Assembly (NCBI GenBank): GCA_037013495.1 | Contig: CM072801.1 | Span: forward strand, 9,224,501 to 9,288,500 | From: Hippophae tibetana | Lineage: Eukaryota; Streptophyta; Magnoliopsida; Rosales; Elaeagnaceae | Reading direction: 5' to 3' | Length of the DNA stretch: 64,000 nucleotides | Shown here: piece after piece, positions 49,387 to 61,382 of the stretch | Position numbering within the stretch: position 1 is the stretch's first letter | Layout: each line of letters opens with the position of its first letter | Program-made: the position numbers and the translations under genes | Notes under the pieces: generated by a model | Seen by the model: the letters and a program-made list of their open reading frames with translations, nothing else | What the model was told of the DNA's origin: nothing | Database searches by the model: none

Positions 49387-51207
49387 CTATTGAAGTGAAG
49401 ATAATACATGTAAGGAGTTTGACTCCTTAGAGATTGATGCAATCAACTTTTCCTTTGTTAGCTGCTCAGATCCTTGAGACTTGATTACAAATGTATGGAA
49501 CACGGTATCATTAGCAGCATCAAGTTTTGACTCAACTATACTGATTTGTGCCTCCTTGAATGTTCGGATGACTCTTGAAGCTGGATGTGAATCAAGAGAA
49601 CAGCTTGCCCTAACAATAACCTCATCATCAGTGGCTTGGATATCGACATCAAGTGCATGGTTCTGATTTTCTGAGCTTGTGTTACCTTCAGGAGTTGCTC
49701 CATCTAGGGAAGTGCTTCCTAGTTTGTCCCTCTCTGCTTCCATGACCTGAAGCTTAGCCTGAAGTTCATTTATGTATGCAATAGCATCTCCCAACAGAGA
49801 GGCCTTGTCCATCTTGGATATATTTGGCACAACAGCTCGTAGAGCATAAAAGCGCTGGTTTAGTTTCTCACGCCGCTGCCTCTCCGCTTCCACATGATTG
49901 AGGGGTTCTTCTCTTCCATTTGCAGGCTTCCTACCCCGTTTTCTCGGCCTCCTATCATCGCAGGTACTAGCTCGTTCTTCCTTACATGAAGCTTCAGCAT
50001 CTGAATGCTCAGACTCAGCACTGACTGGCATGGAAACCACAGAAGGTCTTGAAGTAGCCCCTGAGAAATCAATCTGCATTTGAACCTGCGTCTGTGGCTG
50101 GTAATGATTAAATTGAAAATCTTCCCTAATCCCATTAGCAAGATCCGGTATTTTATTCCCGGGGCTTTGAGAAGCATAAATTTCAGTTGAACTCCCCTGT
50201 TTCAAACCATGAATATGACCATGAATACCGTTTCGAGGACTTGAAAAGGATATCTTATTCCCATTTGAATAGACATCCCACGACGGCCTCTCTTCCAACT
50301 TTCTAATAGTAAGTTTCTCCCTGTAAGGAGGCCGAACAGGGTTCCCTGAATTCAGATCCTGCCCAAAAATCTTGTGAACTCTTTCCCCAGTTCCAGAATT
50401 CAACAGATGACCGTTGTCCCCTCTCTTCTCGCCAAGGACTGAAAAGGGTGCAATCGGTTTAAGGCTCATAACTGATGCCTGTGTTGAAAATAATGACTTT
50501 ATAGACTGTACCCATTCTAAGCTTTCACCAATAGCTCTAACTGAACCTAACTCAAGAACTCCAACATCAGTTGGAACTAAAACAATAGTCTGAATCCCAG
50601 CAGATTGTGCAAGAAATGATCTAACACAATAATCAATAGGTGATTTTAAAGCATTACAAATCCACAAGTGCTTTCCTGAAGCAAAACACTTACCCGGCCC
50701 ACCCTGTCCTTGAGGAAATGAAAAATACATAGATGCCAAAAAGAACATCTCGGTAGCAGTAACACTATCCAAACCAATAGCATAGTTATCCTCATCCAAA
50801 CCCCCAAACAACTTGTGCAATTTCTGAAGTACCCTCTTTCTCATAGTTTGTTGGGACTCAACTTCAAGACGAAGATTGAGAACTCTTCTGGTTTCAGACT
50901 CTTCTCCTTCTTTAGGCTCTCTACAAGACCCATCTCCCCAAACCAAAACACAATCTCCTGATTTAGACCTCGAAATTTGCCAGAAAATCGCATAGTTCCA
51001 ACTGAAATTCGATGCGTTTGGACGCTCGACAAGATCTGAGAGCTTGTTCTGTAGATTCTCATCGCTCCCAATAGCCATTAATATGTTTTCGTTCGAAACC
51101 GAGCTCGATATCAAGTAATCGAAAGCTCGAGTGCCCAACACAGCCGCAACCATGGCTTTGTCTTCGTCGATCCAACTCCCACTTTCCAAACCCACTTCAA
51201 TCTTCAT
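49387..51207 (-). CDS. JAM2-like (bHLH13): bHLH13/JAM2-like transcription factor
   Basis: One uninterrupted frame of 606 residues, as is usual for MYC2-related bHLH genes. Residues about 20-240 are the bHLH-MYC N-terminal domain ([11 protein letters not shown] at 67-77, [12 protein letters not shown] around 172-183), which in this family contacts JAZ repressors. A basic tract RRPRKRGRK (419-427) may import it to the nucleus. The bHLH domain is at 436-485 with the His438-Glu442-Arg446 set that reads the G-box CACGTG. An ACT-like dimer domain follows (about 528-596). Wording such as [18 protein letters not shown] and [11 protein letters not shown] matches the JAM subgroup (bHLH3/13/17), which represses jasmonate responses by competing with MYC2. 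[10 protein letters not shown] (281-290) is near an EAR-type DLN motif. The start ATG is the first in frame and its context gives the family's usual length. Confidence 0.93.
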   Translation of the reverse strand: MKIEVGLESGSWIDEDKAMVAAVLGTRAFDYLISSSVSNENILMAIGSDENLQNKLSDLVERPNASNFSWNYAIFWQISRSKSGDCVLVWGDGSCREPKEGEESETRRVLNLRLEVESQQTMRKRVLQKLHKLFGGLDEDNYAIGLDSVTATEMFFLASMYFSFPQGQGGPGKCFASGKHLWICNALKSPIDYCVRSFLAQSAGIQTIVLVPTDVGVLELGSVRAIGESLEWVQSIKSLFSTQASVMSLKPIAPFSVLGEKRGDNGHLLNSGTGERVHKIFGQDLNSGNPVRPPYREKLTIRKLEERPSWDVYSNGNKISFSSPRNGIHGHIHGLKQGSSTEIYASQSPGNKIPDLANGIREDFQFNHYQPQTQVQMQIDFSGATSRPSVVSMPVSAESEHSDAEASCKEERASTCDDRRPRKRGRKPANGREEPLNHVEAERQRREKLNQRFYALRAVVPNISKMDKASLLGDAIAYINELQAKLQVMEAERDKLGSTSLDGATPEGNTSSENQNHALDVDIQATDDEVIVRASCSLDSHPASRVIRTFKEAQISIVESKLDAANDTVFHTFVIKSQGSEQLTKEKLIASISKESNSLHVLSSLQ

Positions 51208-51800
51208 TGTTGATTTTACAAAATCAACAAATACCCACCAAAAAAATTTCTCAGGACTTCAATACCCAGATCAAGTATCTATCGAAAACACCTCCACAGA
51301 CCACATCTATGAAAATAAAATTCCAGTTTTCTCTCGCCTCAAAGCTTAAATCCTATCGTTTATTGAAATTATGAACCCCCGATGTAACAAAAGTTATAGA
51401 TCTCTGAGATTCCATATCTAAGTAACAAAGAAAATCCAGGAAAAAAAAATATCCCACAAGGACTGAGAAAAGATACGCACCAGTTTAGGAACCAAAATGG
51501 GATTAAGAGCAAGCAGTTGAATAAGACATCGAAGGGCGAAGAGTCTTGGATACGGTAAACATATCCGGGAAAGTAACAATTTAACTGACAAGAAAAGAAA
51601 GAAAAAAACTTTCTCCCGGAAAACAAACAATCAGTTTATTTCACAAAGAATAACACAGAAAAACGAGGGAATATAACACACCAAAAGTGACGAAACCAAG
51701 AAGGAAGGGAGGTTAAGAGTGAAATCTGAAATGGGTTTCTGTTCACTCTGTTATCACATGGGCTCTCTAAAATCTTAAACTCACATAAATTGGAACTTGG
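51208..51800 (-). promoter_or_regulatory. 5' UTR and proximal promoter of the JAM2-like gene, with a possible UTR intron
   Basis: On the minus strand a donor AACTG|GTGCGTAT lies at 51481/51480 and a possible acceptor CGATAG near 51353, which would remove about 127 bp from the leader. This is based on consensus only. No TATA box was chosen with confidence. Confidence 0.3.
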
Positions 51801-54800
51801 TTTTTCTGAGTGAGCTAGGTTGTGGATTGAAAGATCAAGTAACCCAGATAGTTTTTGTATTGGTTGGTTGGAATTGAAAAGAGGAAATAAGCAAATATTT
51901 TTTGCGCGTGTTTTGCTTGTTTGTGCGCACTGCGCAGCACCTGAACTGAAAACACTATTCCTTAATTACTTTATTTTCCACAATTATTTCGTGAGTTTTA
52001 ATAAATTACAGTAAATAATTTCTTCGTAAATTTAGAAACGAAAGGAATCATATTTGGATAATATTTTGTGATAAATGCGTGTTTGATAAATACAGACACG
52101 ATGCTCTTGTGAAACTCGTGTCAAATAGGGCCACCCTAACCCCCTAGAACCTGCCGCACATGTACAACCTTTAAGTTTTTTATTACATCCGTTGTGTTGG
52201 CACTTGGCAGTGTACATCAAATGAAAGTAGGGTAATAATAATATTGAAATGTATTTCGTTTATTAATAAAAAATAATTTAATAATAACAACATTAAAGAT
52301 AGAATTTATATTTTATATTATTTTTATTATATCAATAAAAAATTATCATGATAATATAATTATTTAAGAAAGTATTATATATAAAAAATATCATAAATTT
52401 TTATTAGATTATTTTTATTATTTGTTTATATAATAAAAATTCATAAAAAAAATTTATTTTAATATTTGTTCATTTCATTATTTTATTTTAATTTTATTAA
52501 AATTTAAAGTATATAATTAAATAATATTTAAACTCTTGTCTTAATGAAAATGATTAAAAAAACTAAATAATATAATTTTTAATATAAAAAATCAAATCAC
52601 AAACAACATAATTAAAATGCTTATGTGTCATGTTACCTTATTCATGATAAAAATAATACAAAATTGTATTGTATCATTTGAGTTTTATATTAAATTTAAG
52701 ATATATAAATTTTATTTAATTGCATAATATAATACTCTTTCACAAATAAAATCACATGTTTTTTTATATATATACAAAAATTAAAAATAATTAAAAGTGA
52801 AACTTGGTGTATGATTGGATTATATAAAAACAAAACGAATTCTATAAGTAATATATGTTTTGGTTTATAATAAAAAAATTTAATTTACACACAATTTTAT
52901 AAGTTATAATTTAAATAATCTATCATATTAGTTTTCATCTTAAAATAATTCTTTTAAACACTCGTAAAATGTATAAAATTAATAATTATATATATTAGTT
53001 TTAACTATATCAGTCAAATTAAAAATTGAATCATTAAATTTGGATACCATTATCAAAAGTTATATTTAAAATTCAACAATCTACTTATGAAATCCCTCGC
53101 AGGAAGAAATGTCGAAGAAAATCAATTTTTGAATTTTTTGACGTTATTTAGTTGGTTATGTTTATCCTACTTATATAAAAATATTATAATTAATAAAATC
53201 AATATTTATTAAATTTATATATATATATATATATAATTATTAGTCTTAAGTTATTTGAATTATAAATATCAATTAATATATATTTTTATGCTTTTATTAT
53301 AATGGAAAGAGTGTATAAGTTTTCAATTTTCAATATATTGGTATTTATATTAATTATAGATAAAGCAGCTTTTGTATGTTATTTAATTTTTGTTTTAATT
53401 TTTAATTTTAAAATTTATTAACTTATTTTAAATGTTTAATTGTAACAATATTTGTGTTATTAATTTAAATTTGAGAAACTAAAGATATTCTGTTAAGAAA
53501 CATTTGTTTTTCTATGGATGAAAATAATTTTTTTAAAGAAAGGAAATTCATTTAACCAATAAATTTAATTGATATTTTTTGTTTTATTTTATTATTTTCT
53601 GTAAGATATATAGAGTAGTTATCATGTGATTAATATACTATTTGAAATTTTAATAATATCCGGTGCTACTCTGTGTATCGTTGTAGGTACGGTTGAAAAT
53701 CACTTTTATAAACACTTGTGTTTTGTACCCGTGTTATTATATAAAATATAATTAGATTAATAAAATTATTTATAAAGAATTTATTAAAAAATATATTTGT
53801 TTTTATTTCATATTTTATATTAAATTTGATATTATTTATAAAAAATATAAATAATATTTTATTATTTAAATTTAATAAATATATATTAACGTTTATAGTA
53901 AAACAATAATTAATATTATCATATAATATTTTATTTAAAAAAATATTTTAAAATACGATTTTTTGAATTTAATAAATATATATATTTTTTATATTTACTA
54001 ATGAACGCGGAAACGAAACCGTAATAAACAATGAATAGTATAAAAATCAAAAATAAAAATGAATAAGATATAAGTATATTTTGATATTTATTAGTATATT
54101 AAAAAATATAAACTTAAAAAATACAAAATAATCAAAATGATACAAAATGAAATTAATAAAATAATTATTTAAAAAAAGTATTTATTTAAAAAAAAAAATT
54201 ATTTACTTAAAAAAAGCTAACTAAATAATAAAACATAAGAATAACGAATATATTGTTAGTAAGCTATCACATATATATACACACACGTTGTAGTTGTCTG
54301 TGTTATTCTCACTTTTAATATATAAAAATAAATAAATATATAAAGAGAAAATATCTTTAAAAAATATATTAATTCAACACAAATATTATTTATTTGTTAA
54401 TAAATTGACGGTATTAATTCTATTATTAAATGTGTAAAATATAAATCATATGAGTTATCATTATTAATATAATTTAAATAATCATTTAAAGTTAACATAT
54501 TATCAAAAAATAATTATTTATAAGAATTAATATTTTTTTATGTAAAAATATTTAAAAACAAAAACAAAAATAATGGAAAACGACAAAAAAAATACTGTTC
54601 AAAAATTTAAAAGACAAGAATAAAAACGTGGGAGAACGAAAAAATATAATGTTAATCCATGTCATCGCTTTTATTTATACAAAATAATTAAAAAGGTAAA
54701 AATAAGAGAACGACAAAAAAAATACTGTTCATATTATATCACCACTTTTATATATATAAGACTTTTTATGTATTTTAAAAATAAAATAAAATAAATAAGG

Positions 54801-57800
54801 GTTTTTAATATATATGGAATTGCGCTTTGTATCCTACCAAGATTTTGTTAATGTAAATTTTTAAAATAATATTTCACGACTTATATTTTGAAATCAAATT
54901 CTTAATTTTAAAAGTAATGCATAGTAAAATATGATTACAAAATAAAATAAATGATTAAAGTAATCTTGATTGAAAATGGATATTGTGGGGTCCAAATAAA
55001 AAATGACAACATTTTTTTTTTACTTTTTTATAATAGGTTTTGTTTTTATTTTATACATATAATAATATTATAAATATAAAAAAAATATTTTTCATAATTA
55101 TAGGTAATTTTGACACAATTCATAATTAAATATCACTATAAAAAAAATAATATCACGATAAAAGTAAAATAAATAATTAAAAGCTGAAAATGGCTGTTAT
55201 GGGGTCCAAAAGTTATAACAAAGTAACAAAGAAAAAAAATGGCAACGTTTCTTTTTTGAATTTTTTTTACATGAGGTTTTGCTTTTGTTTTCACATTTAT
55301 ACATGGAATAATCCTGCATATATAAAACTATGTTTTATATACAAGATTGCTTCTTATGTACATATAGAAATGTAAGGAAAAGTGGAAAAAATAATAAAAT
55401 AGACATAAAATTCAAAAGAATATACATATTAAAAAGAAATAGAATAACATAACTCTGAACATAATTTTTTTTAATAAAAATCATTAAAAAATAAAACTCG
55501 ATTATAAATAAAAAATAAATTATTAACCGTACATAATTGATTTTAAATATTTGATTATGTTTCATCATTACCATATTTTTGGTAAGATTTGCACGTCGAA
55601 AAGAAGTACTAATAAAGCCCAACAAGCATTTGACAAGTTTGAGGTAATTTAAAAAGCTCGATGAAGATTTAAAGCAATACTAATTGATTACCATCGTGAA
55701 CCTAATTTGAGTGTAATCAAAGGCAAATAAAAGTAAAAGAGAAATAACAGTTTCCTATGTCTTCATCGTACAACTCTTTTAGCAAAAGAAAAAGATAATA
55801 AATAAATAAATAAAAGGAAATTATATATGAAAGGAAATAATTTTTATAACAATTTGATACCTAATTTACCTGTTAAAATATAATTAGTCATTATTAATAA
55901 ATTCTTTCAGTATTTTACTTTATAAATTTAAAAACAAATACATTATTTAATAGATATAATAATATGAATCCACGGTGTATTTTTTGTTAAATATAATTAT
56001 TATTAAAATATTAAATTATTTAAACACTTTAAAGTAAATGGAAGATTCTTATTATACAATTTTAAATATGAATTCATCCGAATATTATTTAGTTAAAAGA
56101 TATACCACTAAATATCAGACTCGGAATTAAAACACGACCGTTTTTTTAATGTTCTTTTTTCTCATCAAATATAAATATCTCTGTAATTCTAGTCTTAGTG
56201 CACATAGAAGGAAGGCGCTTATATCTACATAAAAACAATACTTTATTTTTATTTTAATACTTAATAATTAATTTTTATCCTAAAAATATTTTTTAAAAAC
56301 AAATATAATTTTATTAAAGATTAAAAGGTATAATCTTGATACAAAATTATCAATCTAAATATATTAAGAGTCAAAATTGTTAAACTAAAATTAAAAATAT
56401 TCTTAAACACATAGATAAAATATTGAATTTTTATCTTTTATTTTGTTTTAAGGTTTTTTAATTGATAATTTAACCGTTTTAATTAATATATTAATTATTT
56501 AAAAAAAATTAATATAATATTCATAATTTTTATCCTACGAATTTAAATAAAAATTTAGATTAATAATAAAGTATAAATTTTATATATATAAACGTTACAG
56601 AGATTATTATAAAAAAATATTTATATTAAAAAAATCATTATTTAAAGAAAAAAATAAAAAATAAAAAAATGAAAATCATGATAATATTATAATATAATTT
56701 GTATCAACAGGAAATCAAAATTTGTTGAAGTGTTACTTGTAAGTTTGATATACTTAAAATTATATTATTATTTTTTTTTATCCAAGACGAGAGTTAGTTT
56801 GGCTGTAATGAATTATTGTCAATTTTCTCGATAAAAGAGAAAGATTGTGGAGAAAATCGACAACATTAATGGAAAAATGTATTAGGATTTGATGTTTTAT
56901 TATTTTATAGTATAATTTATTAACTCTAAAAAACTATCTTAAGTTATCTTATTAAATTTTTAATAAAAAAATATACTAATTAGTTAGGACATATATTTGT
57001 TTAAAATAAATCAAAACATAAATATACAAAAAATAATAAAAAATATGAAATATAAAAATATGAAATATAAAAATTTAATATAAAAATTAATGAAACATTA
57101 TGTAACATAAAATGAGACATATTAATATTATAATGTAAATTAGATAAAATAAAATAAAATAATATCATTTTCAATAATAATATCATTACTCATTAGATAC
57201 ATTAAATAAAAAATAAATTAGAATAATATACTTAATTTTACATCTTTAGTTATTTGAGTAGGAAATCACACTTCTCAAAGCTCCATCCTCCACTAACACG
57301 GCTAAGTATATATTTGCTAATAAATATATTATCATAATTTAAATTATTATTATTATTCTCACCGTACTTATTATTTATTAATAAAAATTTCATCAAAAAA
57401 TAGTACTAAAATTTATTAATTATACAAATATAATAGATAATTCTCATATAATTATTTCAAAAATGACAAAAATAATTTGAAAATATAATATTATAAATAA
57501 AGATTACATTCTACTATTATTATTTAAAAAACAATATAACTATGTATATGTATTATTTGTACCCTAAATTTCATTTTTATTATAACTAGTTAAAAAAAGG
57601 TGCTTCGTCTCTAAAGTTTTTCTTATGTTTAATTATACAATATATTTAAAATTATTTGATATAATGTAAAAAAAAATAACCATAATTTTTTCAATTAATG
57701 TAAAATATATATATGAGTTAAAAGAGATTTTACAATAGCTTTCGTATATATTATATGTTATGGAAACTATTATAATAGTTTTCATATATATATATATATA

Positions 57801-58194
57801 TATATATAACACGGAGAATGGATACGATAAACTTAGACTCCTTCAATTTTGAAATTGTTTTTAATTTATTCATACAATTTTTTCTAATAAGTTTTAACAA
57901 AAATAAAATATATATTAGAAAAACAATTTTCTAAAATTACTTAAACGTTTATTTTAGTTATTTAGATTAACGGGCAAGGGAATGAGGTATATTATTATTA
58001 AAATATAAAGTTTTTTTTGTCTATAAGTGATTTATATAAATATAAATATAAATGTATATTAAGATATTTTTTTATTCATTTCAATTTTACGTATGCTTGT
58101 ACTAAAAAGTGTGAATGTAATGTAATCAATTCATAAAAGATAAAAAAAATGAGAATTTATTCTCTCCCCTTTATGAATTATGATTACACTTTTA
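51801..58194. other. long AT-rich intergenic region, no gene seen
   Basis: Over 6 kb of A/T-dominated sequence with abundant homopolymers, (TA)n runs (53216-53236, 57785-57808) and no persuasive coding signal on either strand. A diverged direct duplication near 54.9-55.3 kb is listed separately. The region could contain transposon debris too decayed to recognise. Confidence 0.5.
54925..55345. repeat. diverged direct duplication, about 0.2 kb units
   Basis: Around 54975 and 55187 both copies read TGAAAATGG...GT.(A/G)TGGGGTCCAAA, followed by AAAATG(A/G)CAAC and a T-rich then AGGTTTTG(C/T)TTTT segment, with an offset of about 215 bp. Sequence between these anchors is diverged. Confidence 0.55.
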
Positions 58195-58680
58195 TCTTAA
58201 TTTTTTTCTAATTTATCCCAACTTTAAATATAAAATTAATTCTTAAATCCTAAATTTTAACACATAAATATAACCCTAAATTTTAACCCATAAATATAAC
58301 CCTAAATCCTAAGCATTATACCCTATACCCTAAATCTCAAAACCCAAAATCTAAAACCTTATTTAGAAAAATAATAATTTTAACACTAAACTTTAACCTA
58401 TATATATAATCTTAAACATTATACCCTACAGTATATACCATATACTCAAAACCCTAAATCTTATTTAGAAAAATAATAATTTTAACTCTAAACCTTAACC
58501 CAAAAAATACAACCCTAAACTCTAAATCCTAAGTTTTATACCTTAAACCCTAGACCTTAAATCATATACTTCATAATTTATCCCTTAAATCCTATATCAC
58601 AAACCTTAAATCCTAAATCCTAATCTTAAACCCTTAAATACCGAAAACCAAACTTTAAAACCCAAAACCCTATTTAAAAA
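58195..58680. repeat. degenerate telomere-like (CCCTAAA) tract
   Basis: More than 20 variants of ACCCTAAA, ACCCTATA, ACCTTAAA and similar occur at irregular spacing. They are interrupted by a repeated TTTAGAAAAATAATAATTTT block near 58357 and 58459. Perfect consecutive CCCTAAA copies are absent, so this is an old or telomere-like satellite, not an active telomere. Confidence 0.7.
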
Positions 58681-60227
58681 TAATAATTTTAATAATATAT
58701 TTTATATTTAAGTAATAATTATTTAGAAAAATAATAATTTCAATAATATATTTTATCTGATAAAAAAATAACAATTAAATGATATTATTTAAACTTTACT
58801 TAATATAAGGGTATTAAAGTAATATACAATGTTATTTATTTCATTCTAATTATAAACCAAACATTATAATACTAATTCTTATTTTAATTTCAGTGATAAA
58901 ACTAAATAATAATTTTTTTTATTTCCATTCTCATTTCAATTCCAATTCTATTCTGTGAACTAAACATCACCTAATTAAAAATATTTATATTTTTCATCAC
59001 ACATATTTTTTATTTGTAGCATATAAGTTATAAAATCAATAAAAATATATATCCATATCTCTTGATTGTAATTTTATTTAAAAAAAAATTAAAACCTTTA
59101 AATTTCAACCATATTTATTTATAATTAAATTTCATATCTAATATAAAGAGCAAAATATTTAAAAGATATTTTGAAAAATAAAAAAAATTATAACAATAAA
59201 AATAACACATCAATAATATTAAACACGATCTATTAGACGTTTTAATATTGAACGAGTTTATAGTTCAAGTTTATAGTTCAATACAGTGTATAATTGAATG
59301 ATATTCAATGTGAATAATATAATAAAAAAATTAATAGTAAAAATGTATAAAATAGATATAAGGATTATTATTTTTGTGATTATAAACTTTAATTGTACAA
59401 TATTTTTTTTATTTTTTTTAAATTTATTTTGAATTAGTCATTTTATTATTATTATTATTTATAAATTAACTTATCTTTCTCGTTAACAGTGCAAATAATC
59501 CAGCATAAGTGACTTGTACTAAAATATTTTTAGAAGCACACAAAATTAAAATAAATGGTTGAATTTAGTGTCTAAGTTATTAATACTATTTTAAAAATTG
59601 AATGCAAATCATTAATATTAATTATTAGAATATTTGATAACTAGAGAAAATATTTTATTTCTTTCAATGTCGCTATTCGTATCCATCATGGTCGTTTAAG
59701 TGGATATGTTTATAATTAAGAGAGTTTATTTAAAACGTAAAATAATAATATTAGTATTTTCTATAATAATTATATATCATAAATACATCAATATTTTAAT
59801 TAATGTTATCATTTTTAATTTTATATATTTAATTATAATTATTAATAATATTATTACGTATCATTTATCATCCATCTTCGTATACATCGTATTTTTCGTA
59901 GAAACCTTGAAGTATATGCTGCTAAAGAAAACAATTGTAAACAAGTGCAGGTCATAATAAAAACAAAAATAATTTTCTTTGTGACAAAAGCAAGTAGCCA
60001 AGTAGTTTTGAATAAAATTTAATAATGATATAATGTAATAATTTTTATTTATTTATTATGATAAATATATATTAATTATATTTTTATCTTATTATTATTA
60101 AATAATATTTGCATTAATAAAAAATAATTTAACAATATTATTATCTTAAAATTTTATATGTTAGATTTTTTTTAAAGTTGAAATGTATTTAACAAGCACA
60201 TATTTACGATTGCAAGTGAAATGAGAC
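58681..60227. other. AT-rich intergenic DNA, no gene seen
   Basis: No coding signal or recognisable repeat, apart from a continuation of the TTTAGAAAAATAATAATTT block near 58722. Confidence 0.5.
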
Positions 60228-61382
60228 TAGGGATGTGTAAAAAACCCGCAGATTCGATTATTCGTAGATAACTGAACCGATAGTTTGGGTTTTATCCGTT
60301 TAATTTCGAGGATGAATTATACTCAAAATCATATCCGTTCGTACTCGAAATTAATTATATTTATTTAAATAAATTATATATTAATTAGGGTTTACATATT
60401 TTTCAGATCGTATATAAACCAATCTAAACATTTTTTTATTTCACTCTCTATGTCACCTCTCATTTAGTCATTTCTCGCCTCTTTGAGTTCTCTCAAGATT
60501 CTTAGTTCTTACCAATCGCAGTCACCAGTAGCCAGTTACCAACCGTAGTCGTAAGTCGCTAAGTCATAGAGTCACGTTGTTGAGTCCAATTGCTTAGTCG
60601 CCTCTCTCTTCAGTCATCTCTGTTGCTCTCGTATGTACGCTTGTCGCCGACTCAGCTTGATATCCCTTCTTCTTCGTGATCTCATCAGGTAAGTGTTTCC
60701 TTTTCTCGTATGAAGCAGATCTCTTGGTGGCTGTCTGGCTGATACATGGTTACTCTATTTTTGTGTATAACCTCACTATTATGAGATTTTTGCTACTCTA
60801 TTTCTTGAGCAGAATAGGTTAAATCTACCATATATTTAAATGTCTGAAATCATCTGAAGTCTGGACAATGTATTATCTATTCATAGTGTATATGAAATAA
60901 ATTGACTACTCTGTTTTGTGTATGGACCTTCCTGTTATAAGACATGGCTATTGGCTACTCTATTTTTGTCACAAAAATTCTAACCATTTTAAATGATCAT
61001 GGTAAAATATTATTTGATTTGTGCTTTGATAGATTTAGTGAGAGACTTTATTCTCTTTCTTGAGCAGAACAACTTTGGCATAACATATTTAAATGTCTGA
61101 AGTCATCTAGACAATGTATTATCGATTCATAATCTATATGAAATAAATTGACTACTCTGTTTTGTGTATAGACCTCCCTGTTATGAGATTAGTGTTACTC
61201 TTTTATCAATTCATAGTGTATATGGTAAAATCTTATTATCGATTCATAGTGAATATGGAATATAGATGATGATAATTTTTTATCATGTCTTGTAGAGGTA
61301 GAGATTTGTGAAGAATACAGAGACTTTAAACATTATGACAAGTGAATATGTTGAAAAGGTAATGTGAGATAATAGAAAGTAT
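60228..61382 (+). mobile_element. left part of a hAT element, related to the one at 7.0 kb
   Basis: It begins TAGGGATGTGTAA and shares its first 180 bp or so, including ATTTATTTAAATAAATTATA, with the hAT element at 6996. A pyrimidine-rich leader follows and ends at a strong splice donor, CAG|GTAAGTG, near 60689, the layout of a hAT transposase 5' UTR exon. Inside, a unit of about 250 bp is repeated (60797 and 61050 onward). Its right end is not in view: at 61383 a second hAT end begins, so the element is either cut short or interrupted by that insertion. Confidence 0.65.

Noticed and set aside
58195-58680. True telomere or CRISPR-like array
   Set aside because: Units are irregular in sequence and spacing, and the site is in plant nuclear DNA; there are no regular repeats with unique spacers.
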